The position numbers and the translations under genes were made by a program. From positions 6,510,001-6,574,000 of the forward strand of contig NZ_JADOTY010000001.1 of the NCBI RefSeq assembly GCF_015751785.1: 64,000 nt of DNA, given 5' to 3'. This document shows, piece by piece, positions 42,650-51,280 of the stretch (its first letter is position 1; each line of letters opens with the position of its first letter). This DNA is from Micromonospora vinacea. GTDB taxonomy: Bacteria > Actinomycetota > Actinomycetes > Mycobacteriales > Micromonosporaceae. The notes below the pieces were generated by a model, which was not told where the DNA came from, did not search any database, and saw only the letters and a list, made by a program, of their open reading frames with translations.

Positions 42650-43326
42650 CCACCGAACCCCAGTTCGACGCCCCGACCCTGGTGGAAGATCTCCTACTGC
42701 TTCTGTTCCAACCCAGATCCGGGACCATCGCGGGAGAGAACACGCTCTTCTACGTCCTCGGCGGTGCCGTCCTCGCGGATCTCGCCCTCGGCGATCACCT
42801 GACCACGGAGGCCCGGGGGCGGGTCAGAAGCGTGGCGGGTCACCCACCGTCGGATGGCCTCCTACGCCCGGCCTGGGACTACCTCGCCGAGAAACCGAGG
42901 GGTGTGCAGACGGCACTGGCCGCGGTCGGTCCCGCCCTGCGCAAGCCGGTGCTGGAGCGGCTCATCGAACGAGGCGACATCGTTCAGGAGCCCCGTAAGG
43001 TGCTCGGCCTGTTCCGGACGACGGCCCTGCGGGAGGGCAGGACCGAACGACGGGGCCGTCTGCTCGCCGACGTTCGGCAGATCCTCGTGGACGGCGCGCA
43101 GCCGCAAGCCCGTGTCGCCGCGCTCGCGGCGCTGCTCTCGGCGAGCGGGACGCTCCCGCAGTTCCACCGCGAGATTCCGTGGACGTCATCGGTGATCAGC
43201 CGGGCCAAGGAACTCGAGCGGGGCGACTGGGGTGCCGACGCTGCGGCGGCAGCCGTGACCCGCACCGTGACGGCCACCGTCGTCAACAGCGCCATCGTGG
43301 CCATCACCGTGCTTCCTCGAAGCTAG
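42646..43326 (+). CDS. GPP34 (GOLPH3/VPS74) family protein
   Basis: The 226-residue protein matches the GPP34 family: LVEDLLLLLFQPRSGTI near the start, VLGGAVLADLALGDHL, then LERLIERGDIVQEPRKVLGLF and VDGAQPQARVAALAALLSASGTL. Eukaryotic members bind phosphatidylinositol 4-phosphate at Golgi membranes; bacterial, mainly actinobacterial, homologues have no settled role. It starts at ATG 42646, overlapping the permease stop by 4 bp. It is therefore the third gene of the ABC exporter operon and might act at the membrane with the transporter. Confidence 0.85.
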   Translation: MTTEPQFDAPTLVEDLLLLLFQPRSGTIAGENTLFYVLGGAVLADLALGDHLTTEARGRVRSVAGHPPSDGLLRPAWDYLAEKPRGVQTALAAVGPALRKPVLERLIERGDIVQEPRKVLGLFRTTALREGRTERRGRLLADVRQILVDGAQPQARVAALAALLSASGTLPQFHREIPWTSSVISRAKELERGDWGADAAAAAVTRTVTATVVNSAIVAITVLPRS

Positions 43327-43358
43327 GCAGTGTCCCCGTACCTGGAAAGGAGGGCCGC

Positions 43359-44423
43359 GTGAGCTCCCCGGCTCCCGTATCGCCTGCTGGCAGCAAGCCC
43401 ACCCGGCGGGTGCGACGGCGCTGGCTGCGGATCGTCTCCGGCGTCCTCGTAGCCGTCGTGGCCGCTGTCAGCGTCGGCGTCGCCGCTCTTCAGCTCGGCC
43501 TGCCCTGGCAGATGGGCGAGGGCGACCGCAACCACGTCTACGACGGCGACGCCGGTTCGCAGCGCTACCAGGTCCACCTTCCTCCCCAACACGACGGGAC
43601 GGCCCGACTGCCGGTCGTCATGGCGATCCACGGCTGTGCGATGACCGGCTACGGGTGGAACTCCATGAAGTCCACGACCCAGTTCAACCGCCTGGCCGAC
43701 CGGGAGGGCTTCATCGTCGTCTACCCCACGCAACTGATCTCCCGCAACGTGATCGCCTGCTGGAACTCGACCGACCCCCGGGAGCAGCACCGAGACAGTG
43801 GTGAACCCGCGCTGCTCGCCGGCGTCGCCCGCCAGGTGGTCGAGAAGTACGGCGCGGATCCGGATCGGGTGCACGTGGCCGGCGCCTCGTCGGGCGCGGG
43901 GACCGCGGTCATTCTCGCCGTCACCTACCCCGACGTCTTCGCCACGGCGACCTCTGTCGCCGGCGGGGAGTACGGGCTCGACCAGGTCGACCCGAACAAC
44001 CCGGACTCGACGTCGCCGCTGGACACGGCACGTCAAGCCTGGGCCCAGATGGGTGAGCGGGCCCGGCGGGTGCCGCTGCTGGTCATCCAGGGCGAGCAGG
44101 ACGAGGTCGTGCCGCCCCTGGTCGCCACCCGACTCGTCGCGCACTGGACCGCCGTGGGCGACCTCGTCGACGACGGACTACCCAACAACAGCCTCGACCT
44201 GACCGAGGAGACCGTGTCCGTGCCGGCCGAAGCGGGCCGGCACGCGTACACGCATTCGACGATCACGGCACCGGACGGCTCGTCGATCGTCGAGTCGTAC
44301 CGCGTCCAGGACATGGGGCACGCCTGGCCCGGCCCCGACGGCGACGGCCGCTACACCGATCACGCGGGCCCCGACGCCAGCGAGATCGTATGGCGGTTCG
44401 CCGAGCGCCACCCGATGCGGTGA
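43359..44423 (+). CDS. Secreted PHB-depolymerase-like esterase (LpqC type)
   Basis: AGGAGG about 6 bases before GTG 43359 sets the start. The 354-residue protein has an N-terminal anchor or signal helix (LRIVSGVLVAVVAAVSVGVAAL) and an alpha/beta hydrolase of the feruloyl esterase/PHB-depolymerase group: LPVVMAIHGCAMTGYGWNSM, nucleophile in GASSGAGTAV, acid in QGEQDEVVP and His in MGHAWPGPDG. It is probably exported. The real substrate could be polyhydroxybutyrate or a feruloyl or acetyl ester. It starts 32 bp after the GPP34 gene, so it may be cotranscribed with it. Confidence 0.85.
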   Translation: MSSPAPVSPAGSKPTRRVRRRWLRIVSGVLVAVVAAVSVGVAALQLGLPWQMGEGDRNHVYDGDAGSQRYQVHLPPQHDGTARLPVVMAIHGCAMTGYGWNSMKSTTQFNRLADREGFIVVYPTQLISRNVIACWNSTDPREQHRDSGEPALLAGVARQVVEKYGADPDRVHVAGASSGAGTAVILAVTYPDVFATATSVAGGEYGLDQVDPNNPDSTSPLDTARQAWAQMGERARRVPLLVIQGEQDEVVPPLVATRLVAHWTAVGDLVDDGLPNNSLDLTEETVSVPAEAGRHAYTHSTITAPDGSSIVESYRVQDMGHAWPGPDGDGRYTDHAGPDASEIVWRFAERHPMR

Positions 44424-44456
44424 CGTCCGCCCCTCGGCGGCTACGGTGCGGACGTC
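44422..44456. terminator. Hairpin at convergent gene ends
   Basis: GACGTCCGC and its complement GCGGACGTC form a 9-bp stem with a 17-base loop at the ends of the esterase and marR genes, overlapping the marR coding end. It may serve as a shared terminator. Confidence 0.5.
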
Positions 44457-44953
44457 GCCGAGGTGCGGTTGACGGCGGCCTCGACCGCGGTGCCGATGCG
44501 CGTCAACGCGGTCAGCTCGTGGGGTTCGAGCTGGTCGATCAGGTATTCGCGGACCGCCGCGACATGTCCCGGTGCCGCGGCCACGACAACCTTGTAACCG
44601 GCCTCGGTCAGGATCGCGTTGGTGGCTCTGCCGGGGCCAGGGATCCGGGCGCGCGCGAGCAGGCCCCGTTTCTCCAACCGTCCGACGACGTGCGACAAGC
44701 GGGACAGCGACGCCGCCGTTCGTTCGGCGAGACGGCTCATCTGCATCATGCGTTCCGGCTCCTCGGAGAGGACCGAGAGCACCACGTACTCGAAGAAGGT
44801 CAACTGGGACTCGCGTTGCATACGCGCATCCAGGGCAGCCGGCAGGCTGATCATGAGCGCGGAGTTGGCCAGCCAGGCTGCCCGCTCGTCGTCATTCAGC
44901 CAGGGCGTTCCGGCGTCGGTCCCGGCCGGCCTGCCCGTCTCCTTCTCAGCCAT
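44441..44953 (-). CDS. MarR family transcriptional regulator
   Basis: The 170-residue protein has the MarR winged-helix core (LTFFEYVVLSVLSEEPERMMQMSRLAERTAASLSRLSHVVGRLEKRGLL by its segments, with the wing RARIPGPGRATNAILT). AGGGTGA precedes ATG 44953 by 7 bases. It is divergent from the aldo/keto reductase and oxidoreductase genes, with a perfect 16-bp inverted repeat between. It probably represses its own gene and the divergent ones until it binds a phenolic or redox-active ligand; the ligand is not known. Confidence 0.92.
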   Translation of the reverse strand: MAEKETGRPAGTDAGTPWLNDDERAAWLANSALMISLPAALDARMQRESQLTFFEYVVLSVLSEEPERMMQMSRLAERTAASLSRLSHVVGRLEKRGLLARARIPGPGRATNAILTEAGYKVVVAAAPGHVAAVREYLIDQLEPHELTALTRIGTAVEAAVNRTSATSAP

Positions 44954-44976
44954 GAGGTCACCCTACTGACTACTTG

Positions 44977-45017
44977 TTGACGCTTCAAGTTCGAGGGTGT
45001 AGAACTTGAAGCGTCAA
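44977..45017. promoter_or_regulatory. MarR operator overlapping a promoter
   Basis: A perfect 16-bp inverted repeat (TTGACGCTTCAAGTTC and its complement, 9-base spacer) lies upstream of marR and the reductase. Its left arm begins with TTGACG, and TAGAAC follows at 45000 after exactly 17 bases, giving a good -35/-10 pair reading towards the reductase. The right arm extends into a second palindrome, AACTTGA-AGCG-TCAAGTT (45003-45020). Confidence 0.7.
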
Positions 45018-45076
45018 GTTCAGCCGGGCGCTTCATCGGAGCGCGGACCGCCCGTCGATCCAGGAAGGACCATGCG

Positions 45077-46047
45077 ATGCACAGCACATCAGTGGGAGGC
45101 CTCGAGGTCTCACGCATCGGGCTCGGAGCCATGGGAATGTCGGCCTTCTACACCGGCGCCGGCCGTGACGAAGCCGAATCGATCCGCACCATCCGTCGCG
45201 CCCTGGACCTCGGCGTCACCCACCTGGACACCGCAGAGGTGTACGGCCCGTACGTCAACGAGGAGTTGGTGGGTCGCGCGATCAACGGCCGCCGGGACGA
45301 GGTGATCCTTGCCAGCAAGTTCGGCCTCATCTCCCACACCGGTAGGCCAGGGCCGGACAGCACCCCCGCCAGCATCCGCGCGGCAGTGGACGGGTCGCTG
45401 CGGCGGCTCGGCACCGACCACATCGATCTCTACTACCAGCACCGGGTCGACCGGGACACCCCGATCGAGGAGACGATGGGAGCCTTGAGCGAGCTGGTGA
45501 CAGTGGGCAAGGTGCGCCACATCGGCCTGTCGGAGGCGTCCGCGGCCACGATCCGTCGGGCTCACGCGGTTCATCCGGTGGCCGCCGTCCAGACGGAGTA
45601 CTCGCTGTGGACCCGCGACCCCGAGGCCGATGTGCTGCCCACGCTGCGGGAACTCGGCATCGGCCTCGTGCCCTACTCGCCGCTCGGGCATGGCTTCCTC
45701 ACCGGCGACATCCGCTCCCTCGACGGTTTGGACGCCACCGACTGGCGGCGCACCAATCCCCGGTTCACCGGCGACACCTCACGCACAACCTGCGCATTGC
45801 CGACGAGGTCCGCGACGTCGCCGGCGAGGTGGGTGCCACGGCCGCGCAGATCGCCCTGGCCTGGCTCCTGGCGCAGGGCGAGGGCATCGCGCCCATCCCG
45901 GGCACCAGGCGCGTCGACCGGGTCGAGGAGAACTGCGCCGCCGACAACATCCAACTCACCGCTGGCCAGATCGCCCGGCTGAACAACCTGACCCCGGCGG
46001 CCGGCGATCGCCACGCCGAGGCCGACATGGCCGCCATCGACGGTTGA
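45077..46047 (+). pseudogene. Aldo/keto reductase, frameshifted
   Basis: Residues from 45077 (HSTSVGGLEVSRIGLGAMGMS, DTAEVYGPYVNEELVG with the catalytic Tyr, the DLYYQHRVDRDTPIEETMGAL segment) to about 45778 follow the aldo/keto reductase fold. Beyond this the frame turns into low-similarity Arg/Thr/Pro text, while the frame one base earlier continues the family: HNLRIADEVRDVAGEVGATA, AWLLAQGEGIAPIPGTRR, ending at 46047. The shift equals a one-base loss (or two-base gain) near 45779. It may be a sequencing error or a real inactivation. If repaired it would be an NADPH-dependent oxidoreductase controlled by MarR. Confidence 0.75.
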
Positions 46048-46092
46048 GCAGAGCAGACGTACCAGCGGCCGCCCACGTTCGCAGGTCAAGGA

Positions 46093-47199
46093 ATGGAGCC
46101 GAACAGCATGCAGGGCAAGATGATTCGGGTCGGCATCATCGGTGCGGACACGAAGGCAAGTTGGGCCGGGGCAGCACACATCCCCGCGCTCGCGGCACAG
46201 CCGCAGTTCGTCCTCGCCGCCGTGGCCACACGTCACGAGAAGAGCGCTCGCAATGCCGCAGGGGCTTTCGGTGCCGAGCGCTGGTACGCCGATCCCCTCG
46301 AGCTCATCAATGATCCGTCGATCGACCTCGTCACCGTGGCGGTCAAGGTCCCCGCCCACCGCGACCTCGTGCTTCCCGCCCTCGCCGCAAACAAGGCCGT
46401 GTATTCCGAGTCGCCGCTGGGAGCCACCGTCGCGCAGACAGAGGAGATGGCCGAAGCCGCCGGATCGCTGCACACCGCAATCGGCCTCCAGGGCCGGCTC
46501 AACCCCTCGGTCCGCCGCGCTGCAGAGATCATCAAGGCGGGGCGACTCGGCCGGCTGCTCTCGGCGCGGGTCGCCGCGACGACCTTCGGAAACGGCCCTG
46601 AGTCGGTGAGCGCTTACGAGTACTTCGACAAGGCCGCAACGGGCGCCGGATTCCTGACGATCGCGGCGGGCCACGTTCTGGACGTGGTCGAGGCCGTACT
46701 CGGTGACATCACCGAGGTCGACGCGCGCACGGAGCTCCTCTGGCCGGAGGTGAAGCTGATGGACACCGGTGCCATCTCCGTCCGGGAGGTGCCGGACCAC
46801 CTCGACGCCATCGTCAAGACCTCGTCGGGCGCCCCCGTAGGTGTGCAGATCCTGGCCGGCGTGCCCCCGACGGACGCCGCATTCAGCCTGGAGGTCCGCG
46901 GCTCCGATGGCTGGCTGAGACTGACCGGCAACCACCCGGCGGGCGTTCAGGTCGGCGACCTCACGCTGTCGTCGAGCATCGACTTCGCCGCACCCGACCG
47001 CCCCGTCGCCACCGGGGCCGGCCCGACCGCCGCGGAGATCTGGAGCGGCGCCTCCATCAACGTGGGCGAGGTGTACGCCAGCCTGGCACGCGACATCGCC
47101 AACGGAACCCACCACACGCCCGGCTTCGGGCACGCCGTTCACAACAGCCGCCTCATCGCCAGAGTTGAGCGGGCCGCCCGAACCGGCACCCGCCAGTAG
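46093..47199 (+). CDS. Gfo/Idh/MocA family oxidoreductase
   Basis: The 368-residue protein has an N-terminal Rossmann fold (IRVGIIGADTKASWAGAAHIPAL, VTVAVKVPAHRDLVLPALAANKAVYSESPLG) and the C-terminal domain of Gfo/Idh/MocA proteins. The usual GxGxxG is GIIGADTKASW and the EKP motif is ESP, as in Gal80-like members, which bind NAD(P) but may not be catalytic. ATG 46093 is taken as start; ATG 46108 (MQGKMIR) is an alternative. It follows the reductase by 45 bp and is presumably in the MarR-controlled operon. Confidence 0.85.
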   Translation: MEPNSMQGKMIRVGIIGADTKASWAGAAHIPALAAQPQFVLAAVATRHEKSARNAAGAFGAERWYADPLELINDPSIDLVTVAVKVPAHRDLVLPALAANKAVYSESPLGATVAQTEEMAEAAGSLHTAIGLQGRLNPSVRRAAEIIKAGRLGRLLSARVAATTFGNGPESVSAYEYFDKAATGAGFLTIAAGHVLDVVEAVLGDITEVDARTELLWPEVKLMDTGAISVREVPDHLDAIVKTSSGAPVGVQILAGVPPTDAAFSLEVRGSDGWLRLTGNHPAGVQVGDLTLSSSIDFAAPDRPVATGAGPTAAEIWSGASINVGEVYASLARDIANGTHHTPGFGHAVHNSRLIARVERAARTGTRQ

Positions 47200-47206
47200 G
47201 GAGAAC

Positions 47207-47314
47207 ATGACCATGAATGATCAAGAGCAAATCGCGCGTGCCGATGTCCTGCGGCGCATGGAGACGGCCGCCCGCACCCAGGTGGGCCTCAGGTCCCGGC
47301 CTCCCATGGACTGA
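47207..47314 (+). CDS. Possible 35-residue peptide or gene remnant
   Basis: A frame of 36 codons starts at ATG 47207, 7 bp after the oxidoreductase stop, behind GTAGGGAGA, which is a fair Shine-Dalgarno sequence. Its product (MTMNDQEQIARADVLRRMET, then a short basic tail) has no recognised family. It could be the truncated start of a former third operon gene. Nothing else on the strand continues it before the convergent ltrA gene. Confidence 0.35.
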   Translation: MTMNDQEQIARADVLRRMETAARTQVGLRSRPPMD

Positions 47315-47352
47315 TGGCGAAGTCGGCGGTTAGAGGTGGGTGGTGGCCCCAG

Positions 47353-48567
47353 CTAGTCTGCAATGTCCTTTCTGGAATTGGGTGGGTGCGGCCGTTCGGG
47401 CGGTTTCCCCCTGGCGTGCACGGCGTCGGAAACGGCGATGCCAGCGAGGACGAAGACGGCGGTGACGGCCACTGCCAGCGGCGGCAGGAAGATCATGAAC
47501 GGCGAGGCGGCGGCGAGCGCCAGAGCGCCGATCATCCGAGGGCGGGAGACGCGGTTGAATACGGCATGTTCCACCAGGGCTCGCCCGATCAGGAAGAGCA
47601 TCGGTCCGCCGAGGACAACGAGGATCCACGCCGGCTTGGTGTGCCCGAACGGATGTTCGATCACGATCTCGTATCCGACGGCGACGACGACGATCCCGGC
47701 GACCATGAGTACGTGGGCGAGGAAAGCCTCCCGGATGAGGTGCGCGGGCTCAACGGCGACTCTGATCGCTTCGGGCAACAGCTGGCCCGCCCGAAAAAGG
47801 TAGACGCGGAACAGCAGCACGGTCGTGGCGAATGAGACCGCGAAGGCTGCCGCGGCTCCGCCGTGCCGGAACGACGTGTCGCTGTAGGCCGAGCCGGTCG
47901 TCAGAATCAGTTCGCCGAGGGCGATGATGAAGAATTGTCGGTAGCGCTCAGACAGGTACTCGGCCAGCACGGGCCACTGCCGTTGGGTGGGGCGAGACCA
48001 CGGCGCGGGATAGAACAGCAGCAGTGCCGCGCCGTCGATGGCGATCGCGAGCGTCCACAACAGGGTGCGGGCCAGGTCCGTCACGATCGCGCCGGCGATC
48101 CACGGCACGGCCGACAGCGTGAACCAGAAGAACACCCCAGCCGCTCGACGCTGAGCCTCGTGGCCGCGCAGCATCGGAACGATGATCAGCCCACGAATGA
48201 TGTGGACCGCGACGTACGCACCAGCGAAGGCCAGACTTCTGTCCCCGAACGCGTGCGGCACCGCGACCGCCATCACCAGCGCACCGAGCATCGCCGTATA
48301 GACGAGCAGTTGGAGCTGCGGCCGCTGCGGATCATAGAGGTCGGTGACCCACGCCGTGACGAACCACAGCACCATGAAGGCCAGCAGCAACAACAGCGTC
48401 TCGCCAGCCTCGATGAGGACGACTCGCTGCTCGGTGAGCTCCTCGACCAGCCGCTGCGAGACCCGATTCAGGGCAAAGATGAAGACCAGGTCGAAGAAGA
48501 GTTCCAGAAGGCTCGGTCGCTGCGGTTGCCCGGGTTTCCGAAGCAGCGCTGCTGCCCTTGTCGACAT
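47353..48567 (-). CDS. Low temperature requirement A (LtrA) family protein
   Basis: The 404-residue protein has about ten hydrophobic helices and the LtrA N-terminal motif SLLELFFDLVFIFALNRVSQ. Also seen are the AEYLSERYRQFFIIALGELIL segment, shared by this family, and EPAHLIREAFLAHVLMVAGI. LtrA proteins are membrane proteins of unclear biochemical role, first linked to growth of Listeria at low temperature. ATG 48567 is the start. It ends 38 bp from the small frame after the oxidoreductase and is divergent from the next large membrane-protein gene. Confidence 0.88.
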   Translation of the reverse strand: MSTRAAALLRKPGQPQRPSLLELFFDLVFIFALNRVSQRLVEELTEQRVVLIEAGETLLLLLAFMVLWFVTAWVTDLYDPQRPQLQLLVYTAMLGALVMAVAVPHAFGDRSLAFAGAYVAVHIIRGLIIVPMLRGHEAQRRAAGVFFWFTLSAVPWIAGAIVTDLARTLLWTLAIAIDGAALLLFYPAPWSRPTQRQWPVLAEYLSERYRQFFIIALGELILTTGSAYSDTSFRHGGAAAAFAVSFATTVLLFRVYLFRAGQLLPEAIRVAVEPAHLIREAFLAHVLMVAGIVVVAVGYEIVIEHPFGHTKPAWILVVLGGPMLFLIGRALVEHAVFNRVSRPRMIGALALAAASPFMIFLPPLAVAVTAVFVLAGIAVSDAVHARGKPPERPHPPNSRKDIAD

Positions 48568-48857
48568 GGGCCGCCCATCCCCGCCGGCTTCGCCTATCTG
48601 GGTATTGGTACCACGCCGGGCAGGTCATCGAGTCGATACCCGAAGAATGCCAGCGGACCACACACCTTTTGGTAGGCGTCGCGATCCCCACTCCTCCGAT
48701 GCGTCGGTCCGCCACCGGTAATCGGCACGAAGCAGCGCGCTACGAGCACGGGGTTGCATCTCCCTTCGCGGGGTACGCCCGTTGCGCCACGCGGGCGCCG
48801 TCGGATCAGCCGAGCGGGTCGGTGTGAGCCGCGTACACGCCGGGGGGCCGGTACCGG

Positions 48858-51065
48858 ATGGATCAGCAAGACGCGGGCGGGCGCGCTGGGGCTGACGGCT
48901 TCGTGGAACTGCGGGTGCACGGGGTGTCCGCCACCGGCCCGGATGACCTCCTGGATCGGCCGCATGTGCAGCAGGTGGCGGGTGACCACCGAGGCGGCTT
49001 CTACCGACCCCGACCGGGAAACCACGAGGGCGGCGAGGCGGACGGCGTGACGCTGGAGGCCTACCGCTGGAACAACCTGCCCGCCGGCACCGCGGTGCGA
49101 ACGCTGTCGATGGTGATCCTGCTGCCCTTCATGCTGATCAACCTCGCCATCTGGATGCGTCCGGCCGGAGCCGGCGACCCGGTGATCAAGGCCCTGTGCC
49201 GGCTGTTGGCCCTCACCCTGACCGGGATGTACGTGCTGAGCATGGTGGGAATCGCGCTGGATGTGATCGCGTGGAAGTGCATGTCCTCGCCCGAGTGCCT
49301 GGCCGGACGCAGTTGGCTCTCCTGGCTCGGGGGGCGTCCCGCCGGACTGCGCCTGGCGGTGCTCGCGCTCGCGCCGGCCGCGGCCATCAGCCTGGTGTGG
49401 GGGCTCAGCGCCCGCCCGGCACTCCCGTCTCACGTCTTCCGCGCGGCCGACCAACCCCTTCCGGCGCACCGGCTCACCGCCGTCGGCCGGTGGGACAACG
49501 AGCCGCTGGTCGGCCGACTGCGCTCGATTCACGTCGCGGCGGCGTTCGCCACGCTGGACCTCAGCCTGCTCGGCGCCCGGGCGGCACAGGGCTTGTCGAT
49601 CGGCACCGTCGCGCTGACGGCAGTTGCCGGACTTCTGCTGGTCACCTGCGCGGTCCTGCTCTGCACCCCGCCCCTGACCGCACCCACGGAAGGCCGGCTC
49701 GACCGCCTCGTCAGCGTGCTACGCACGATCACCCTCGGTCTGACTGTGCTGGTCTGGATCCACGTCCTGACCAATCCCGCCCCCTGGCCGGAGCGCAACG
49801 GGTTACCCGGCTACAACCTGACGGTCGTCGGGCTGTTCATCGGCCAGGCGATACTGCTGGCTGCCCTGGGTGCGGTGCTGTTCTGGCACCGGGATCGACA
49901 GTCGGACGCCGCGCCCTCGCTCGGGTTCGGCGCTCTGGCGGCCTCCGTCGCCGCGATCAGTTTGGCGCTCACATACTCCGCCGAACTCGCATACCGGGTG
50001 TCCGACGTCCTGAACAGAGGCGCACCGACCGCGGAGGCGCTCATCACCAGCCCTCCGCGTGCCTGCATCTGGGCGATCCTCGGCTTCACGCTGGCGGTGC
50101 TGGTGACGCTGGCCGTCGGCGGCGTGGTATCGCTGACGTCACGACCGGGACGGAAACGCGCAGCGGCGTCGATAGTTGCTCGTGACTTTCCGGACGCGCC
50201 GAACGATGCCGGACCACGGCTGCGGCAGGTGCGCAAGGCCATCGCCCATGCCCGGTTCACCGAGCGGTTGGTGCCACTCGCGGTGCTCTACGCCTGCCTG
50301 GCCGGAATCGGCATGACGATGGTCGCGCTCGGCCTGCTGCCGACGCCACCGGGCGAACTGATCCAGCGCTACGTGGGGCTACCGGTCAGCTTCGTCAACT
50401 TCAGCATCGGTGTCGGCAGCTACCTGATCGCCGCCATCATCGTCGGTCTGATCGTCGGCGGCATCTTCGCCTATCGCACCCCCGGCTTTCGACGGTACGT
50501 CGGCGTGCTGTGGGACCTGGGCACCTTCTGGCCCAGAGCCGCGCACCCGTTCGCGCCACCCTGCTACGCCGAACGGGCCGTTCCCGAACTGACCTGCCGG
50601 ATCACCCACCTCGTCGACTCCGGCAACACGGTGGTGCTCACCGGACACAGCCACGGCTCCGTCCTGCTCGCCGCGACCGTGCTCCAACTGCCGCCACGGG
50701 TCACCGAGCGGATCGCGCTGCTGACCCACGGCTCGCCGCTCCGACGGTTGTACGCCCGCCTCTTTCCCGCATACGTCAGCGACGAGGTGATCCACGAGAT
50801 CGCCGACCGAGTGGACTGGCGGTGGGTGAATCTGTGGCGGGACACCGATCCCATCGGTGGCCGCGTCTTTCCGCCGCACGGCCCCGACGAGACACCCGCC
50901 GCATCCGACAGAGAGGCGACGGTGGACCGACGGCTCTGCGACCCGTACGGCGTCATACCTCCGTCCGGCGACATCTTCCCGCCACCGATCAAAGGCCACC
51001 GGCCCTGCGAATCCGAGGAGGCGTTCACTGAGTCGGTGCGTCACCTCGCCGACCACCTCCGCTGA
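48858..51065 (+). CDS. Polytopic membrane protein with lipase-like C-terminal domain
   Basis: The 735-residue protein starts with a short N-terminal segment (FVELRVHGVSATGPDDLLDR) typical of an actinobacterial family of unknown function. About eleven membrane helices follow (for example VIKALCRLLALTLTGMYVLS, LRTITLGLTVLVWIHVL, ACIWAILGFTLAVLVTLAVGGVV). The cytoplasmic or external C-terminal ~170 residues have an alpha/beta hydrolase nucleophile elbow, VVLTGHSHGSVLLAATVL, and HGSPLRRLYARLFPAY. The His of the triad is not obvious. It may be a membrane-embedded lipase or acyl hydrolase. Start ATG 48858; the upstream GGGG run is a weak ribosome site. Confidence 0.65.
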   Translation: MDQQDAGGRAGADGFVELRVHGVSATGPDDLLDRPHVQQVAGDHRGGFYRPRPGNHEGGEADGVTLEAYRWNNLPAGTAVRTLSMVILLPFMLINLAIWMRPAGAGDPVIKALCRLLALTLTGMYVLSMVGIALDVIAWKCMSSPECLAGRSWLSWLGGRPAGLRLAVLALAPAAAISLVWGLSARPALPSHVFRAADQPLPAHRLTAVGRWDNEPLVGRLRSIHVAAAFATLDLSLLGARAAQGLSIGTVALTAVAGLLLVTCAVLLCTPPLTAPTEGRLDRLVSVLRTITLGLTVLVWIHVLTNPAPWPERNGLPGYNLTVVGLFIGQAILLAALGAVLFWHRDRQSDAAPSLGFGALAASVAAISLALTYSAELAYRVSDVLNRGAPTAEALITSPPRACIWAILGFTLAVLVTLAVGGVVSLTSRPGRKRAAASIVARDFPDAPNDAGPRLRQVRKAIAHARFTERLVPLAVLYACLAGIGMTMVALGLLPTPPGELIQRYVGLPVSFVNFSIGVGSYLIAAIIVGLIVGGIFAYRTPGFRRYVGVLWDLGTFWPRAAHPFAPPCYAERAVPELTCRITHLVDSGNTVVLTGHSHGSVLLAATVLQLPPRVTERIALLTHGSPLRRLYARLFPAYVSDEVIHEIADRVDWRWVNLWRDTDPIGGRVFPPHGPDETPAASDREATVDRRLCDPYGVIPPSGDIFPPPIKGHRPCESEEAFTESVRHLADHLR

Positions 51066-51280
51066 GCAAGCAGTCGCGCCGGCTCAGCTCCGCTGATGAT
51101 CCGTGGGCCTACGGCTCACACCTTCCGGGGTGAAGGAGAACGAGCCGGGGAATCCGCCGGGCCGATGGCGTACGGCGAGCAGCACCGGTTCGGGGTGGAC
51201 ACCCCGAAGCTGCCCCTCCGGTGCGTTGTCCGTCAAGGCATTCCATAGGTGGATGAACCGCCCCGAGTCTGGTGGAGTCC

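Noticed and set aside
47207..47314. Small peptide as a toxin or leader peptide
   Set aside because: No hydrophobic helix, antitoxin partner or attenuator structure; kept only as a possible remnant.
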